Below, in pieces: positions 43,924 to 52,644 of a stretch of DNA of 64,000 bases (the first letter of the stretch is position 1; every line of letters begins with the position of its first letter). The stretch spans positions 744,001 to 808,000 of the forward strand of contig NZ_JBAJII010000001.1 of assembly GCF_036867195.1 (NCBI RefSeq), read 5' to 3'. The position numbers and the translations under genes were made by a program. A model generated the notes under the pieces. It saw nothing but the letters and a program-made list of their open reading frames with translations. It searched no databases and had not been told where the DNA came from. Origin of the DNA: Arthrobacter sp. Soc17.1.1.1. GTDB lineage: Bacteria > Actinomycetota > Actinomycetes > Actinomycetales > Micrococcaceae.

Positions 43924-43967
43924 CTCTTCCTTCTGCCCGTCCCAACTCACAACGATGTGGAGCCCCC

Positions 43968-44963
43968 ATGAAGAAGTTCGTCAATGATCCGCAGCAGTTC
44001 GTCCCGGAGATGCTCGAGGGCCTCGCGCTCGCCAACCCTGACACCCTGAAGTACGTGCCGGAGTACAACCTGATCATGCGCGCCGACGGCCCGGACGAGA
44101 GCAAGGTGTCCATCATCCAGGGCTCCGGTTCCGGGCACGAGCCGGCCCACGTGATGATCGTGGGCAAGGGCATGCTCGACGCCGCGTGCCCGGGCGACGT
44201 GTTCGCGGCCCCGCCGTTCGACTACGTGTACGAGACCACCAAGCTCATGGCGTCGCCGAAGGGTGTGCTCCTGCTGGTGAACAACTACACGGGCGACAAG
44301 ATGGTGTTCGAGATGGCCGAGGAGATGTCCTCGGCGGACGGCATCGAGGTGAAGACGCTGTTCATCAACGACGACGTCTCCGTGGAGGACTCGACCTACA
44401 CGATCGGGCGGCGTGGGGTGGCGGGCAACTTCTTCGTCATCAAGGCCGTGGCCGCCGCCTCCGAGCGCGGTGCGGACCTCGGCGAGATCATCCGCATCGG
44501 TGAGAAGGTGAACGCGGTGACCCGCACCATGGGCGTCGCGCTGACCGCCTGTACGCCGCCGGCCAAGGGCAGCCCGCTGTTCGAGCTGGGCGAGGACGAG
44601 ATCGAGATCGGCGTGGGCATCCACGGCGAGCCGGGCCGCCGTCGGGGGAAGATGATGCCGGCCAACGAGATCGTCGAGGAGATGCTCGTCCCGATCGTGA
44701 AGGACCTGCCCTTCAAGGAGGGCGACCGGGTGGCGCTCATGATCAACGGCCTCGGCGGCACCCCGATCAGTGAGCTGTACCTGCTGTACGGGCAGGCGCA
44801 CAAGCGCCTGGCGGAGCAGGGCATCAGCGTGGGCCGCAGCTATGTGGGGGAGTACTGCACCTCCCTGGACATGGCCGGCGCGTCCATCACGCTGGTGCGG
44901 CTCGACGACGAGATCGAGTCGCTGCTCATGGATCCGGCGGAGGTCCCGATCCGCGTGTTCTAG
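43968..44963 (+). CDS. dhaK: Dihydroxyacetone-type kinase, K (substrate-binding) subunit
   Basis: This 331-residue protein has the DhaK core: IIQGSGSGHEPAHVMIVGKGMLDAACPGDVFAAPP (His57 region), LLVNNYTGDKMVFEMAEE and His219 in GVGIHGEPGRRRG, the residue that forms the covalent hemiaminal with the keto substrate. GGAG precedes the ATG at 43968. Its last 71 codons (44751-44963) recur as a diverged copy at 48680-48892, which marks this 3' end as a recombination or integration point. Dihydroxyacetone or erythrulose are the likely substrates. Confidence 0.88.
   Translation: MKKFVNDPQQFVPEMLEGLALANPDTLKYVPEYNLIMRADGPDESKVSIIQGSGSGHEPAHVMIVGKGMLDAACPGDVFAAPPFDYVYETTKLMASPKGVLLLVNNYTGDKMVFEMAEEMSSADGIEVKTLFINDDVSVEDSTYTIGRRGVAGNFFVIKAVAAASERGADLGEIIRIGEKVNAVTRTMGVALTACTPPAKGSPLFELGEDEIEIGVGIHGEPGRRRGKMMPANEIVEEMLVPIVKDLPFKEGDRVALMINGLGGTPISELYLLYGQAHKRLAEQGISVGRSYVGEYCTSLDMAGASITLVRLDDEIESLLMDPAEVPIRVF
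44751..44963 (+). repeat. 213-bp direct repeat, copy 1: dhaK 3' end
   Basis: The last 71 codons of dhaK match 48680-48892 at 199 of 213 positions by my count; 12 of the 14 changes are synonymous. The repeats frame about 3.7 kb holding three leftward genes. Confidence 0.9.
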
Positions 44964-45062
44964 GTTCACGGCGTACGACGGCGGGTCGCTCACCTCTCGG
45001 TGGGCGGCCCGCCGTGGTTGCATGAGCCGAGTCATTCCTCGTGCTACGGGTCCGCCAGGTGC

Positions 45063-45803
45063 TTAGTCGATGAAGGTCACTTGGATGTCGAGAGCGCCGA
45101 ACATCCCAGTAACTGCAGCTCGGGTGTTTTCGGCGGCCCGCTTGAGAAGTTCGGACTCTTCGGCCGTGGCGGCCATCTTCGCTTCGGCCGCTACGTAGTA
45201 CTGCGAATCATCGGGTAGATTGCTCGCGTCCGCCACACGGTCGACTATGCCGCGCTCCAGGTCGTACCGCTCAGTTCGACTGTGATCGATATTGGGCTTG
45301 TCGAGTTGCGGTTCTGGCAGCCGCACCTTCACCGACTTGCCGTCGTCAGACAGGATGAGGTCATTGTCGGTAAGGTCGGACATGTCGACAAAGGCGTTGA
45401 CGGTGCCAGCCGTAACTAGTAATGTCCGGCGTCCGGAGACAAAGTCTGGCGCTCCCACTAAGTCCTTTTCTGTCTCTTCGGTCACTACCTCGAAGTTACC
45501 CACGGCGGCATGGTACTCACTGAGGTCTTGAATGGAGGTCAGAAGGGCGGGGCGATCCTTTTGGCTACCCTGAAACGGGCTCAGCCCATACTTATCTGCG
45601 ACACCGAGTCCTCCCAACGCCAAAAAAGCGCCAACCGCCATGGACAAGATGATCTTTGGAAGCTTTGCGATTGTCGGCTCCGTTTCAGCCTTTGAGAGGC
45701 CCGGGGGCCGATGTAGTGGTTGCCTGTCCAGCGCTGGTGCCAGATGAGCTAATTCGGCCTTAGTGTAGCGCGTGTACTGCCCCAGCCTGATGATCATCAG
45801 CAC
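45063..45803 (-). CDS. DUF4230 family membrane-anchored protein
   Basis: This 246-residue protein has one membrane segment near residues 50-68 (IILSMAVGAFLALGGLGVA), then an extracytoplasmic domain with LLTSIQDLSEYHAAVGNFEVV, GRRTLLVTAGTVNAFVDMS and a C-terminal helix rich in Ala/Glu. This pattern is DUF4230. Function is unknown. It is the last of three leftward genes in the segment bounded by the dhaK repeats. The first 40 residues before the membrane span are basic and cytoplasmic; a later start is possible. Confidence 0.75.
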   Translation of the reverse strand: MLMIIRLGQYTRYTKAELAHLAPALDRQPLHRPPGLSKAETEPTIAKLPKIILSMAVGAFLALGGLGVADKYGLSPFQGSQKDRPALLTSIQDLSEYHAAVGNFEVVTEETEKDLVGAPDFVSGRRTLLVTAGTVNAFVDMSDLTDNDLILSDDGKSVKVRLPEPQLDKPNIDHSRTERYDLERGIVDRVADASNLPDDSQYYVAAEAKMAATAEESELLKRAAENTRAAVTGMFGALDIQVTFID

Positions 45804-46014
45804 GTCCGAGCATGACTCGGCCCGAGTTCGATCTCTGAGCGTTTAGCAAGGCGAGATCCTCCACTGCCCGCAATGTCGCCACGCGTGAACAATCGTGGGC
45901 TGACCGTGTCGTCGGCCAGCCCACCGCTCTTATCGCGCTTAAAAGTAAACGGTCGAGTCGGATTTTTTATGTTCGGGGTGCGCTGGTCTGCAACGCTAAC
46001 TTTGTCGAGATCAC

Positions 46015-47028
46015 CTACACAGCGACCGTCTCGTAATCGTCATCAGGGTCAGTCGCCAGCGCGACTGGCAGCGGCAGGCCGTACTTATCGCAGAGGAATC
46101 GGGTTTGGCAGTACCGCTGAGCATCAGCGGCTACATTACCAAGAATTGCAGAATTCATACCCGCACCGATTAACACGCCCACGAATGGAACGACCTTGGC
46201 AACGTTCTTGAGTGGGACTCTTGCACCGGCCGGACCCAACTGCTGCATCAACTTCTCAAGAGCTGTAAGGAGGCGGTGGTCGGCTCGAAGCTTGGGGGAC
46301 CAATTGACGCGCCCTTTGACGGCCGCTGCAGCGTGCGCGACATCACGCAGCGGCTCCACTTTCGCTGCCTGCGTCATGAAGGATCGTCTAACGAGGCGCT
46401 GAATGAAAACCTGCTCCTTCGGGTCCTTGGCGTCGTAGCCATAGGAGTACGCAATACGAGTTGCGATCGAGACGCTCAGAACCTGAATGACGAGTACGTC
46501 CGCTGTCATCGCGATGGGAATGCCGGCAACCGGGACCAGAGCTAGCAGGCCCATGGCACCGCCCTCCACCGCGCCTGCAGTTCGCCATCTGAGCGTATTG
46601 AGGGTTAGTAGCCGATCACAGACCTTTAGGTCCTGCTGCCTCAGCGCAGTGAACGAGTTGAGATCGACGCCGCGCTTACGCGCAAGTTTCTCTACGGTTT
46701 TCGGGTCGTTTAGCTCGGTGGCCCAGTCGTTCACCAGCTCCAGCAGAGCTGTTGCCGCTTCAAGCGCTGGACGTGCTGCCCTACTGGCGACCGCCTCAGT
46801 TGCGCGATAAACCGGCCGCGTGACAGCTTCCGGTATAGCGTCAGCAACCCGGCTTACGGCGTTTCCTGCGACTTTACCTGTCCGGCTAAGCGCAGAATTC
46901 GCCCAATTGGGTAGGCCGCGGCGATTGTCGCGGCGCTGCCAGTGCCCGTTGAGCGTCTCCCATACCTGGAGCTCATACGCCGTCATTGAGATTACGCCCT
47001 CGAGAAGAGGGCTGCTGTCATCGCTCAT
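46015..47028 (-). CDS. EcsC family protein
   Basis: This 337-residue protein matches EcsC: MTAYELQVWETLNGHW near the start, a long helical middle, TAGAVEGGAMGLLALVPVAGIPIAMTADVLVIQVLSVSIATRIAYSYG (hydrophobic, glycine-rich) and VPFVGVLIGAGMNSAILGNVAADAQRYCQTRFL. The biochemical role is unknown; it is named after a gene next to the Ecs ABC transporter of Bacillus, but homologues are widespread without that context. It lies between the DUF4230 and nuclease genes. Confidence 0.8.
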   Translation of the reverse strand: MSDDSSPLLEGVISMTAYELQVWETLNGHWQRRDNRRGLPNWANSALSRTGKVAGNAVSRVADAIPEAVTRPVYRATEAVASRAARPALEAATALLELVNDWATELNDPKTVEKLARKRGVDLNSFTALRQQDLKVCDRLLTLNTLRWRTAGAVEGGAMGLLALVPVAGIPIAMTADVLVIQVLSVSIATRIAYSYGYDAKDPKEQVFIQRLVRRSFMTQAAKVEPLRDVAHAAAAVKGRVNWSPKLRADHRLLTALEKLMQQLGPAGARVPLKNVAKVVPFVGVLIGAGMNSAILGNVAADAQRYCQTRFLCDKYGLPLPVALATDPDDDYETVAV

Positions 47029-47127
47029 TGTGACTCCTTGGTGGCTGGAATTGCAGATAGCACGGGGATGCTCCCCGCTGAACGTTGTTTGAGTGCGCCA
47101 CGCGGGGGTGAGTTTCGCTGTTCTTAT

Positions 47128-48288
47128 TCAGCAGGGTCGGTAGGTTTTTCCGCCGGGCGCGTAGCAACGAGGGCCGGTGTAGGGGTCTTTCACTGCAGGG
47201 GGAGCGGGAGGGATGTACTGCTGGGCGGGTGGGGTGTAGGGCGCGGGCACAGGCGGGAGGTTCCGGATTCGCTCCTGCTCTGCGGCGGCCGCCGCTTCGG
47301 CTGCCAGGCGGTCTGCTTCGGCACGAGCGCTGGCTTCTGCCTGAATCCGTTTGGCTTCGACCCGAGCGGCCTCCGCGGCTTCCGCCTGGATCCGTTCAGC
47401 CTCGACCCGTGCGGCTTCTGCCACCCGCGCTGCTTCTGCTTCAGCGGCCGCAACCCGCGCAGCCTTCTCGGCCTCCTTGAGGGCGGTGGCTTTGGAGTTC
47501 GCGGTAGTCAGCGACTTCTCGCCCTTGGTGATCTGACTGTCGAGTTCACGCGCCAACGCTGTGGTGCGGTCTGCTCCGAGCGCGAGGACACGAACGGTGT
47601 CCTTGCCTGCTTCGAGCGCCTCCCTGGCGGCTTTCGCGGTCGTCAGGGCTGCGAGGATGCCGGCGGCTGTTGCAGCGACGGCTGTTCCTGTTTCGCCGAC
47701 GGGTTTCTCGACGGCTGCAGCGAGCTCCTCTAGGGCCTCGGCTGCCTCTGACGGGAGGGTGCAGCCCTCTGCGACGTCCAGCAGTCCGACGCTCGCTGTG
47801 GTGGCCTCGTTGTACGCCGCTTGAACCTCGTCGTAGTACTTCTTGTTCGGCTCGATAAGGATGGGCACTCCCAAACCCGCTCGGGCGAGTTCCGCGTTGA
47901 CCAGGGTCTGATCCTCGATGAATACGGCGGCCAGCACGCGGTCGTACTTGTCCGTCCGCTCGATATCGAAGTCGAGGCCGACCTTTGTTCCGGGAGGCGT
48001 CAACGATTCGAGCTGTTGGGTGGCCTCCGGGCCGAGGCACTCGATGGGTTTGTCCGGGTCCTTCGTCTCGGGCGTGTCCACATTCAGGAGACGAACAGTC
48101 TGGTCTTCACCGTCGAAATTGATGACGAGGGTGTCGCCGTCGATCACTCGCACCACGGTGCCGGGCTGGTAGTGAGCTGTCGGTTCGCTGGATAACTCGG
48201 GCGCGGTGCAGGCAGTCAGCGTCGAGGCTAGGACCGCGACGGTCAGGAGTGCTGCCGGTGCGAGCCGGCGAAAATGAGCATGGTTCAT
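47128..48288 (-). CDS. Secreted lipoprotein nuclease, SNase-like, with Ala/Glu coiled coil and Cys-rich tail
   Basis: This 386-residue protein has a signal sequence with lipobox ending in Cys27 (STLTAC). A staphylococcal-nuclease-like domain follows: GTVVRVIDGDTLVINFDGEDQTVRLLNVDTPE (calcium Asp and catalytic Arg), TDKYDRVLAAVF and LVNAELARAGLG. Residues about 180-340 form an Ala/Glu/Arg repeat (EAARVEAERIQAEA) that should be a coiled coil. A Pro-rich linker ends in GPRCYAPGGKTYRPC. It should cleave nucleic acid outside the membrane. A broken copy of the same tail lies at 51185-51300. Confidence 0.84.
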   Translation of the reverse strand: MNHAHFRRLAPAALLTVAVLASTLTACTAPELSSEPTAHYQPGTVVRVIDGDTLVINFDGEDQTVRLLNVDTPETKDPDKPIECLGPEATQQLESLTPPGTKVGLDFDIERTDKYDRVLAAVFIEDQTLVNAELARAGLGVPILIEPNKKYYDEVQAAYNEATTASVGLLDVAEGCTLPSEAAEALEELAAAVEKPVGETGTAVAATAAGILAALTTAKAAREALEAGKDTVRVLALGADRTTALARELDSQITKGEKSLTTANSKATALKEAEKAARVAAAEAEAARVAEAARVEAERIQAEAAEAARVEAKRIQAEASARAEADRLAAEAAAAAEQERIRNLPPVPAPYTPPAQQYIPPAPPAVKDPYTGPRCYAPGGKTYRPC

Positions 48289-48679
48289 CGATCTTCTTCT
48301 GCAGGTATGAATGCGGATGCTGTGATTGCTGAGAACTATGTCCTCCGGCCATCAGCCCCGCTGGTTCTGATCGTCACCTCTCGACGTGGCTCTGCCTGAA
48401 ACTCGCTGCCCAAAGGCAACCGCACAGAGGATGACATCAAAGATCTAGCACAAATTCGTTGTTCTGCTTTTCGAGCCGCTGACGGTATTGGGTGTTGCAT
48501 GCTTCCGGCGGAACGAAATTTCTGATGATTGGAACCCGTCAGGCGCGCTGATTTTTTGGCGTCACCTCCAAAGTGGACCTCCTTTTCGCATTCGATGTGT
48601 GCCCTTTGTCGGTCATAAATCCTGACCGAAAGCTGAGCTTGCACAGAGTCGGCGGACGGCGATCGATCGTCGTGGCCGC
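48289..48679. other. Region upstream of the secreted nuclease, no supportable gene
   Basis: A 102-codon leftward frame (48336-48644) lacks a ribosome site and a recognisable product. The stretch ends where similarity to dhaK begins, at about 48677, so it contains one boundary of the inserted segment. Confidence 0.5.
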
Positions 48680-48892
48680 CTCGGCGGTACCCCGATCAGC
48701 GAGCTGTATCTGCTGTACGGGCAGGCGCACAAGCGGCTAGCGGAGCAGGGCATCAGTGTGGGCCGCAGCTATGTGGGGGAGTACTGCACGTCCCTGGACA
48801 TGGCCGGCGCGTCCATCAGGCTGGTGAGGCTCGACGACGAGATCGAGTCGCTGCTCATGGATCCGGCGGAGATCCCCATCCGAGTTTTTTAG
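48680..48892 (+). pseudogene. Diverged 3' fragment of dhaK (213-bp repeat, copy 2)
   Basis: The frame LGGTPISELYLLYGQAHKRLAEQ... through PAEIPIRVF-stop differs from the intact dhaK C-terminus by only two residues (T to R, V to I) but by 14 bases, so it is not a recent local duplication. It has no start or N-terminal part. It looks like the old 3' end of the resident gene displaced by an insertion that carried its own 3' end, or the trace of recombination with a related strain. Confidence 0.9.
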
Positions 48893-48912
48893 GTTCCAGT
48901 GCATGACGGCTG

Positions 48913-49440
48913 GTGGCGGGTTCCCTGCTTCGGCGCAGCTTCCACTGGATCGCGCTCAGTGCCGTTCTGCTCTTCGCCGCGCTCAGCTCGGCTGCTGGGA
49001 TCTACGTGCTAAACCACTTCGGTCAGCCGCGGTGGTCCCCGGAAGGAAACGCACCCCTGAGTGCTCCGTCGCTCTCCGAGACACCGATCGTGGGGGAGTT
49101 CCTGGTACCACTGGACTCCGCACTGGAAGGAGTGGTGGGCGGGGTTAACGACTTCTGGGCGTTCCAGCAGGCCCTCCCCATAGCCTGGACTTCCTGGCCA
49201 CGTCCGGCTGGGCATTGCTGGTGTCATTCCCCCTGGTCATTCTCGCCGCGTGCGTCAGCTTCGCGAAGGCTCGACGCCGGAAGGCTGAGTTCACGAAGTA
49301 CCGTGCCATTGTCGATTCGCTCAAGGATGAGCTCGAGCAGGTCAAGCGTCAGATCGCGGCCGGATACCCCGCCCATCCGGCACGTTCCGCGGGCGAAGAG
49401 GATCACCGTCTATCTAGCCCTAAGCCCTATCCCGTGTCCA
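48913..49440 (+). pseudogene. Frameshifted two-span membrane protein
   Basis: The frame from GTG 48913 has a first membrane helix (WIALSAVLLFAALSSAAGIYVL) and runs to FQQALPI. At about 49180 the natural continuation switches frame: SLDFLATSGWALLVSFPLVILAACVSFAKARRRKAEFTKY, then a coiled coil (IVDSLKDELEQVKRQIAAG) to about 49440. A one-base change therefore broke the gene, and its 3' end runs towards the phosphoribosyltransferase stop on the other strand. A sequencing error is an alternative. Confidence 0.62.
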
Positions 49441-49471
49441 AGCCGGCGCGGATGCCGGTGGCTTCGGCCTG

Positions 49472-50170
49472 CTACTGCCTCTGGCGCGGACCAGGACAAC
49501 CCCCGTCGACACCACGCCGTGAGCGTGCCGCGGCGTCGAGTAGCTTGACCACTTCGTCGTCCTCGGTGGTTGAGAAGTCGTTGTAGTAGCAGCTCACGGC
49601 CTCGAATCTCCGCGGTGCAACGAGGCTCACGATCGCGTCCGCCTCCGTGAACGAGGCCACCGTCGATGCCGGCGCTACTGGTACCGCCAGGATCACACGT
49701 GCCGCGCCGAGTTGCTTTGCCACCTGGCACGCCGCCCGCGCAGTGGAGCCGGTGGCCATGCCGTCGTCCACGACGACGACGATACGCCCGTCGACATCTG
49801 TCCGGGGTCTTCCGTGCCGGTACCGGGTCCGGCGCTCCTCCAGGAGGGCGCGTTCATTCGTCTCGACCGTTCGCAGGTCCTCCTCCGTGACATGAGCCTG
49901 CGAAAGGACGTGCGCATCGAGGATCCGGGTGCCGCCCTCCCCAACGGCGCCCATGGCAACCTCTGGCCGGAACGGAACCCCCAGCTTCCGCACCACGATC
50001 ACGTCCAGTGGCGCACCAAGGATTTTCGCCACCTCGAAGGCGACCGGAACACCGCCGCGGGGCAGACCCAGCACCACCACGTCCTGACCCCGTAGCCCTG
50101 CGAGCCTGTGTCCCAACCGCCGTCCGGTGTCCGTCCTGTCCACGAAGGTTCGGGACTCTTTCCTCGGCAC
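49472..50170 (-). CDS. Phosphoribosyltransferase-domain protein
   Basis: This 232-residue type I PRTase-fold protein has VVVLGLPRGGVPVAFEVAKILGAPLDVIVVRKLGVP (hood/flexible-loop region) and the PRPP-binding loop IVVVVDDGMATGSTARAAC (about 130-147). Members of this group (often fused to or beside dienelactone-hydrolase or erythromycin-esterase-like genes) have no assigned base substrate. The start is GTG 50170, with AAGGAGG five bases before it, a strong site. The last 15 residues are basic and variable. Confidence 0.82.
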   Translation of the reverse strand: MPRKESRTFVDRTDTGRRLGHRLAGLRGQDVVVLGLPRGGVPVAFEVAKILGAPLDVIVVRKLGVPFRPEVAMGAVGEGGTRILDAHVLSQAHVTEEDLRTVETNERALLEERRTRYRHGRPRTDVDGRIVVVVDDGMATGSTARAACQVAKQLGAARVILAVPVAPASTVASFTEADAIVSLVAPRRFEAVSCYYNDFSTTEDDEVVKLLDAAARSRRGVDGGCPGPRQRQ

Positions 50171-50334
50171 GCTGTCCTCCTTGGGTGGTCGGCGGCCTTC
50201 ATCCGGCGTCTGCACATTGAAGGCGGCGGCCTTGTGTCGCGTGATGACGGCTCGATCGCTCCTTCCTAGGGTTCCATCTTCAGTCAGCTTCAGGGCTGCT
50301 GTTCAGAGTCTTTCGTCCGCGCCTTCAGAGCAAT

Positions 50335-51060
50335 TCACAGCGTGTCGGGAACGGGGCGTCCCGGGAAGAGCATGGCGTACTGCCTGCGATACAGCCGGCG
50401 TCCTACGAGACGGTAGGCGAGGCGGACCGGCGGCGGGATTGCCTTGAAGAACTCCTCCCGCTCGCCGGGCGGATTCGTGGCCAGCACCATCCCGAGGTAC
50501 CCGACCAGGAACTTCTTGTCGAACGTCTCCACACCGTGCTTGCCGATCTCCTGCCCCTCCTTCTCGGTCATCACTCTGTCCACAGCGGGCATCACCTCGG
50601 TGACCTCGCGGCGCAGGTGCACCTGGAGGACGGTGGACAGCTCCTCGTACCGATCAGCGAGGTCCGCTCTCATGCTTGCGTCGGCTGTTTCCATCCAGCC
50701 CAAGCGGACCGGCTCGATACTCTCGAGCCGTTGCGTGACCTGCCTGTGCTGCCCGAGCATCTGCTCTATGTGCAGGGCGCACCCCGGTGCTCTTTCCGCC
50801 AGCCGTGGGTACATGAGGAGGTCCTCGCCTTCATGATGCACATGGAGCACCTTGTCGAAGTTCCCCAGTACCTCGCCTACGTAGGCGGCGCGGGCGGTGT
50901 CACCGGGCGCGACGGATCTCACCAGGTCGGGCGCCTCGTCGTACGCCCACAGGAAAAAGCGGTGAATCCGCCGCATGCTCGCCGATCCCGTGCAGAGAAC
51001 GGGCCCTGATGGTACTGGCGCTGCAGTCTCGCCGGGTCTCATGGTGAAGAAGTCGGTCAT
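50335..51060 (-). CDS. Hemerythrin HHE-domain protein
   Basis: This 241-residue protein has a hemerythrin-like four-helix bundle with RIHRFFLWAYDEA, VLHVHHEGEDLLMYPRL, LGQHRQVTQRL and LQVHLRREVTEVMPAV, giving the His/Glu ligands of a di-iron site. A C-terminal extension (about 175-241, VGYLGMVLATNPPGEREEFFKAIPPPVRLAYRLVGRRLYRR) resembles that of actinobacterial HHE proteins. It may sense or bind oxygen, nitric oxide or iron. The ATG at 51060 has GAGGGG about ten bases upstream; the longer frame upstream is the broken nuclease tail. Confidence 0.83.
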   Translation of the reverse strand: MTDFFTMRPGETAAPVPSGPVLCTGSASMRRIHRFFLWAYDEAPDLVRSVAPGDTARAAYVGEVLGNFDKVLHVHHEGEDLLMYPRLAERAPGCALHIEQMLGQHRQVTQRLESIEPVRLGWMETADASMRADLADRYEELSTVLQVHLRREVTEVMPAVDRVMTEKEGQEIGKHGVETFDKKFLVGYLGMVLATNPPGEREEFFKAIPPPVRLAYRLVGRRLYRRQYAMLFPGRPVPDTL

Positions 51061-51184
51061 GGGATTGCCCCTCACGAAGTTGGTCGAGACCAAGTCCTTC
51101 CCCGGCAGGATCCTAGGCTTCGCTTCCGCTTCGCACAATGGCCGCCCAGCACCCTGCGCCACCGAGGCCGAAGGCATCTCAGGC

Positions 51185-51300
51185 TCAGCAGGGACGCCAG
51201 CTCTTCCCGCCCGGCGCGTAGCAACGGGGTCCGATGTAGCCGGGGTAGGGATTCCCGGCCGCAGGGGAGCGGGAGGGATGTACTGCTGAGCGGGCGGAGT
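51185..51300 (-). pseudogene. C-terminal remnant of a secreted nuclease
   Basis: Reading leftward, PPAQQYIPPAP is followed, after loss of one C in a C-run, by NPYPGYIGPRCYAPGGKSWRPC-stop. This is the same tail as the SNase-like lipoprotein at 47128, with 24 identical bases over the QQYIPPAP part. No other part of that gene remains. It is evidence of a second, now lost, nuclease gene or of a partial duplication. Confidence 0.72.
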
Positions 51301-51437
51301 GTCACCGGTGTGCCCTGTATTCTGCAAAGACTTGTCTCATCACGATGCCGCCCAACTCTGCGGTGGCATCGACACTTCCGGGGGTTCCCATCAATTTGTT
51401 TCCGCATCCGCCTGCCCAAAAACTGTCGAGGCGTTCA

Positions 51438-52568
51438 ATGGCGCCGTGGTCCGCGCCGTTCCTCGCGGGAGCGGCCGCTATCGCCCTCCTCGCAGGATGT
51501 GCCACCACACCGGCTTCGGACTCGGCGGCGGTCGCCGAACCGGCCGTGCAGGCCAGCCAGTCCAGCACGGCAACGGAGTCCGCAACACCGTCGGCGACGC
51601 CATCCCCGACAGCGAGCGCCACGCCGTCGGACGTAGCCCCGCTGGATTCCGAGACGGTCCCGGACGTGACCGGCACGCCCCGTGCTCCGTCGGATCAGCC
51701 GGCCTTCGACACCACGGCGCTCGCGCTGCTGGAGACCCTGCCCGTCAAGGGCCGTGCACCGAAGACGGGGTACGACCGCGAGCAGTTCGGCCAGGCCTGG
51801 GCCGACGTCGACCGCAACGGCTGCGACACCCGCAACGACATGCTCAACCGCGACCTGACGGACATCGTCCACGCGAACTCGGTGTCCTGCAAGGTGCAGT
51901 CGGGCCTGCTCGACGACCCGTACACAGGGACCGAGATCCCGTTCCTGCGGGGCCAGGCGACGAGCAGTGACGTGCAGATCGACCACGTCGTCGCGCTCTC
52001 CGACGCCTGGCAGAAGGGTGCGCAGCAGCTCACCGCCGAGCAGCGCCTCGCCTTCGCCAACGATCCGCTGAACCTGCAGTCCACGGACGGTCCCACCAAC
52101 CAGCAGAAGAGCGACGGCGACGCCGCCACCTGGCTGCCGCCGAACAAGGGCTACCGCTGTGAGTACGTGGCACGTCAGATTTCAGTCAAGGCGACCTACA
52201 CACTGTGGGTCACCCAGGCCGAGCACGATGCCATGGCGAGCATCCTGTCCAATTGCAACGGCATCCTCGCGCCGACCAACCAGATGGCCCCGTCGGTGGC
52301 AGCACCGGTGGAACCGGTCGAGGAAGCAGCTCCGGTCGTGGAGCCCGTAGCTCCTGCCCCGGCGCCCGTCGTGCCGGAACCGGTGGCACCGCCCGTCGTC
52401 GAGCCCGCACCGGTAGCTCCGGCTCCAGCGCCGGTGGCTCCTGCCCCCGTGGCGCCCTACCCGAACTGCGATGCTGTCCGCGCAGCGGGCGCTGCCCCGA
52501 TCTACGCGGGTAGCCCCGGTTTCCAGTCGAAGCTCGACCGCGACGGCGACGGAGTCGCCTGCGAATAG
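51438..52568 (+). CDS. Secreted HNH (DUF1524) nuclease with Excalibur domain
   Basis: This 376-residue lipoprotein has a signal ending in LLAGC (Cys21), then a Ser/Thr/Pro-rich linker. The DUF1524/GmrSD C-terminal-type HNH domain has DVQIDHVVALSDAWQKGAQQ (catalytic His), DPLNLQSTDGPTNQQKSDGDAATWLPPN and YRCEYVARQISVKATY. A Pro/Ala/Val repeat linker follows, then a C-terminal Excalibur domain (NCDAVRAAGAAPIYAG...LDRDGDGVACE) with a calcium-binding DxDxDG loop. It probably degrades extracellular DNA. The start is ATG 51438 with GAGG eight bases upstream. Confidence 0.86.
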   Translation: MAPWSAPFLAGAAAIALLAGCATTPASDSAAVAEPAVQASQSSTATESATPSATPSPTASATPSDVAPLDSETVPDVTGTPRAPSDQPAFDTTALALLETLPVKGRAPKTGYDREQFGQAWADVDRNGCDTRNDMLNRDLTDIVHANSVSCKVQSGLLDDPYTGTEIPFLRGQATSSDVQIDHVVALSDAWQKGAQQLTAEQRLAFANDPLNLQSTDGPTNQQKSDGDAATWLPPNKGYRCEYVARQISVKATYTLWVTQAEHDAMASILSNCNGILAPTNQMAPSVAAPVEPVEEAAPVVEPVAPAPAPVVPEPVAPPVVEPAPVAPAPAPVAPAPVAPYPNCDAVRAAGAAPIYAGSPGFQSKLDRDGDGVACE

Positions 52569-52582
52569 CAGCAGAACCGAAC

Positions 52583-52631
52583 ACGACGACGGCGGGGCAG
52601 TCACCTCAGGTGACTGCCCCGCCGTCGTCGT
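52583..52631. terminator. Bidirectional terminator-like hairpin, 23-bp perfect stem
   Basis: A perfect 23-base-pair inverted repeat with a three-base loop (centre 52607) lies between the convergent nuclease and aldo/keto reductase genes. It has no long T-run, as is usual for actinobacterial terminators. Confidence 0.8.
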
Positions 52632-52644
52632 CCAGCATAAAGCC

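Noticed and set aside
48336..48644. 102-codon leftward frame upstream of the secreted nuclease
   Set aside because: No ribosome site and atypical composition; more likely the boundary of the inserted segment.
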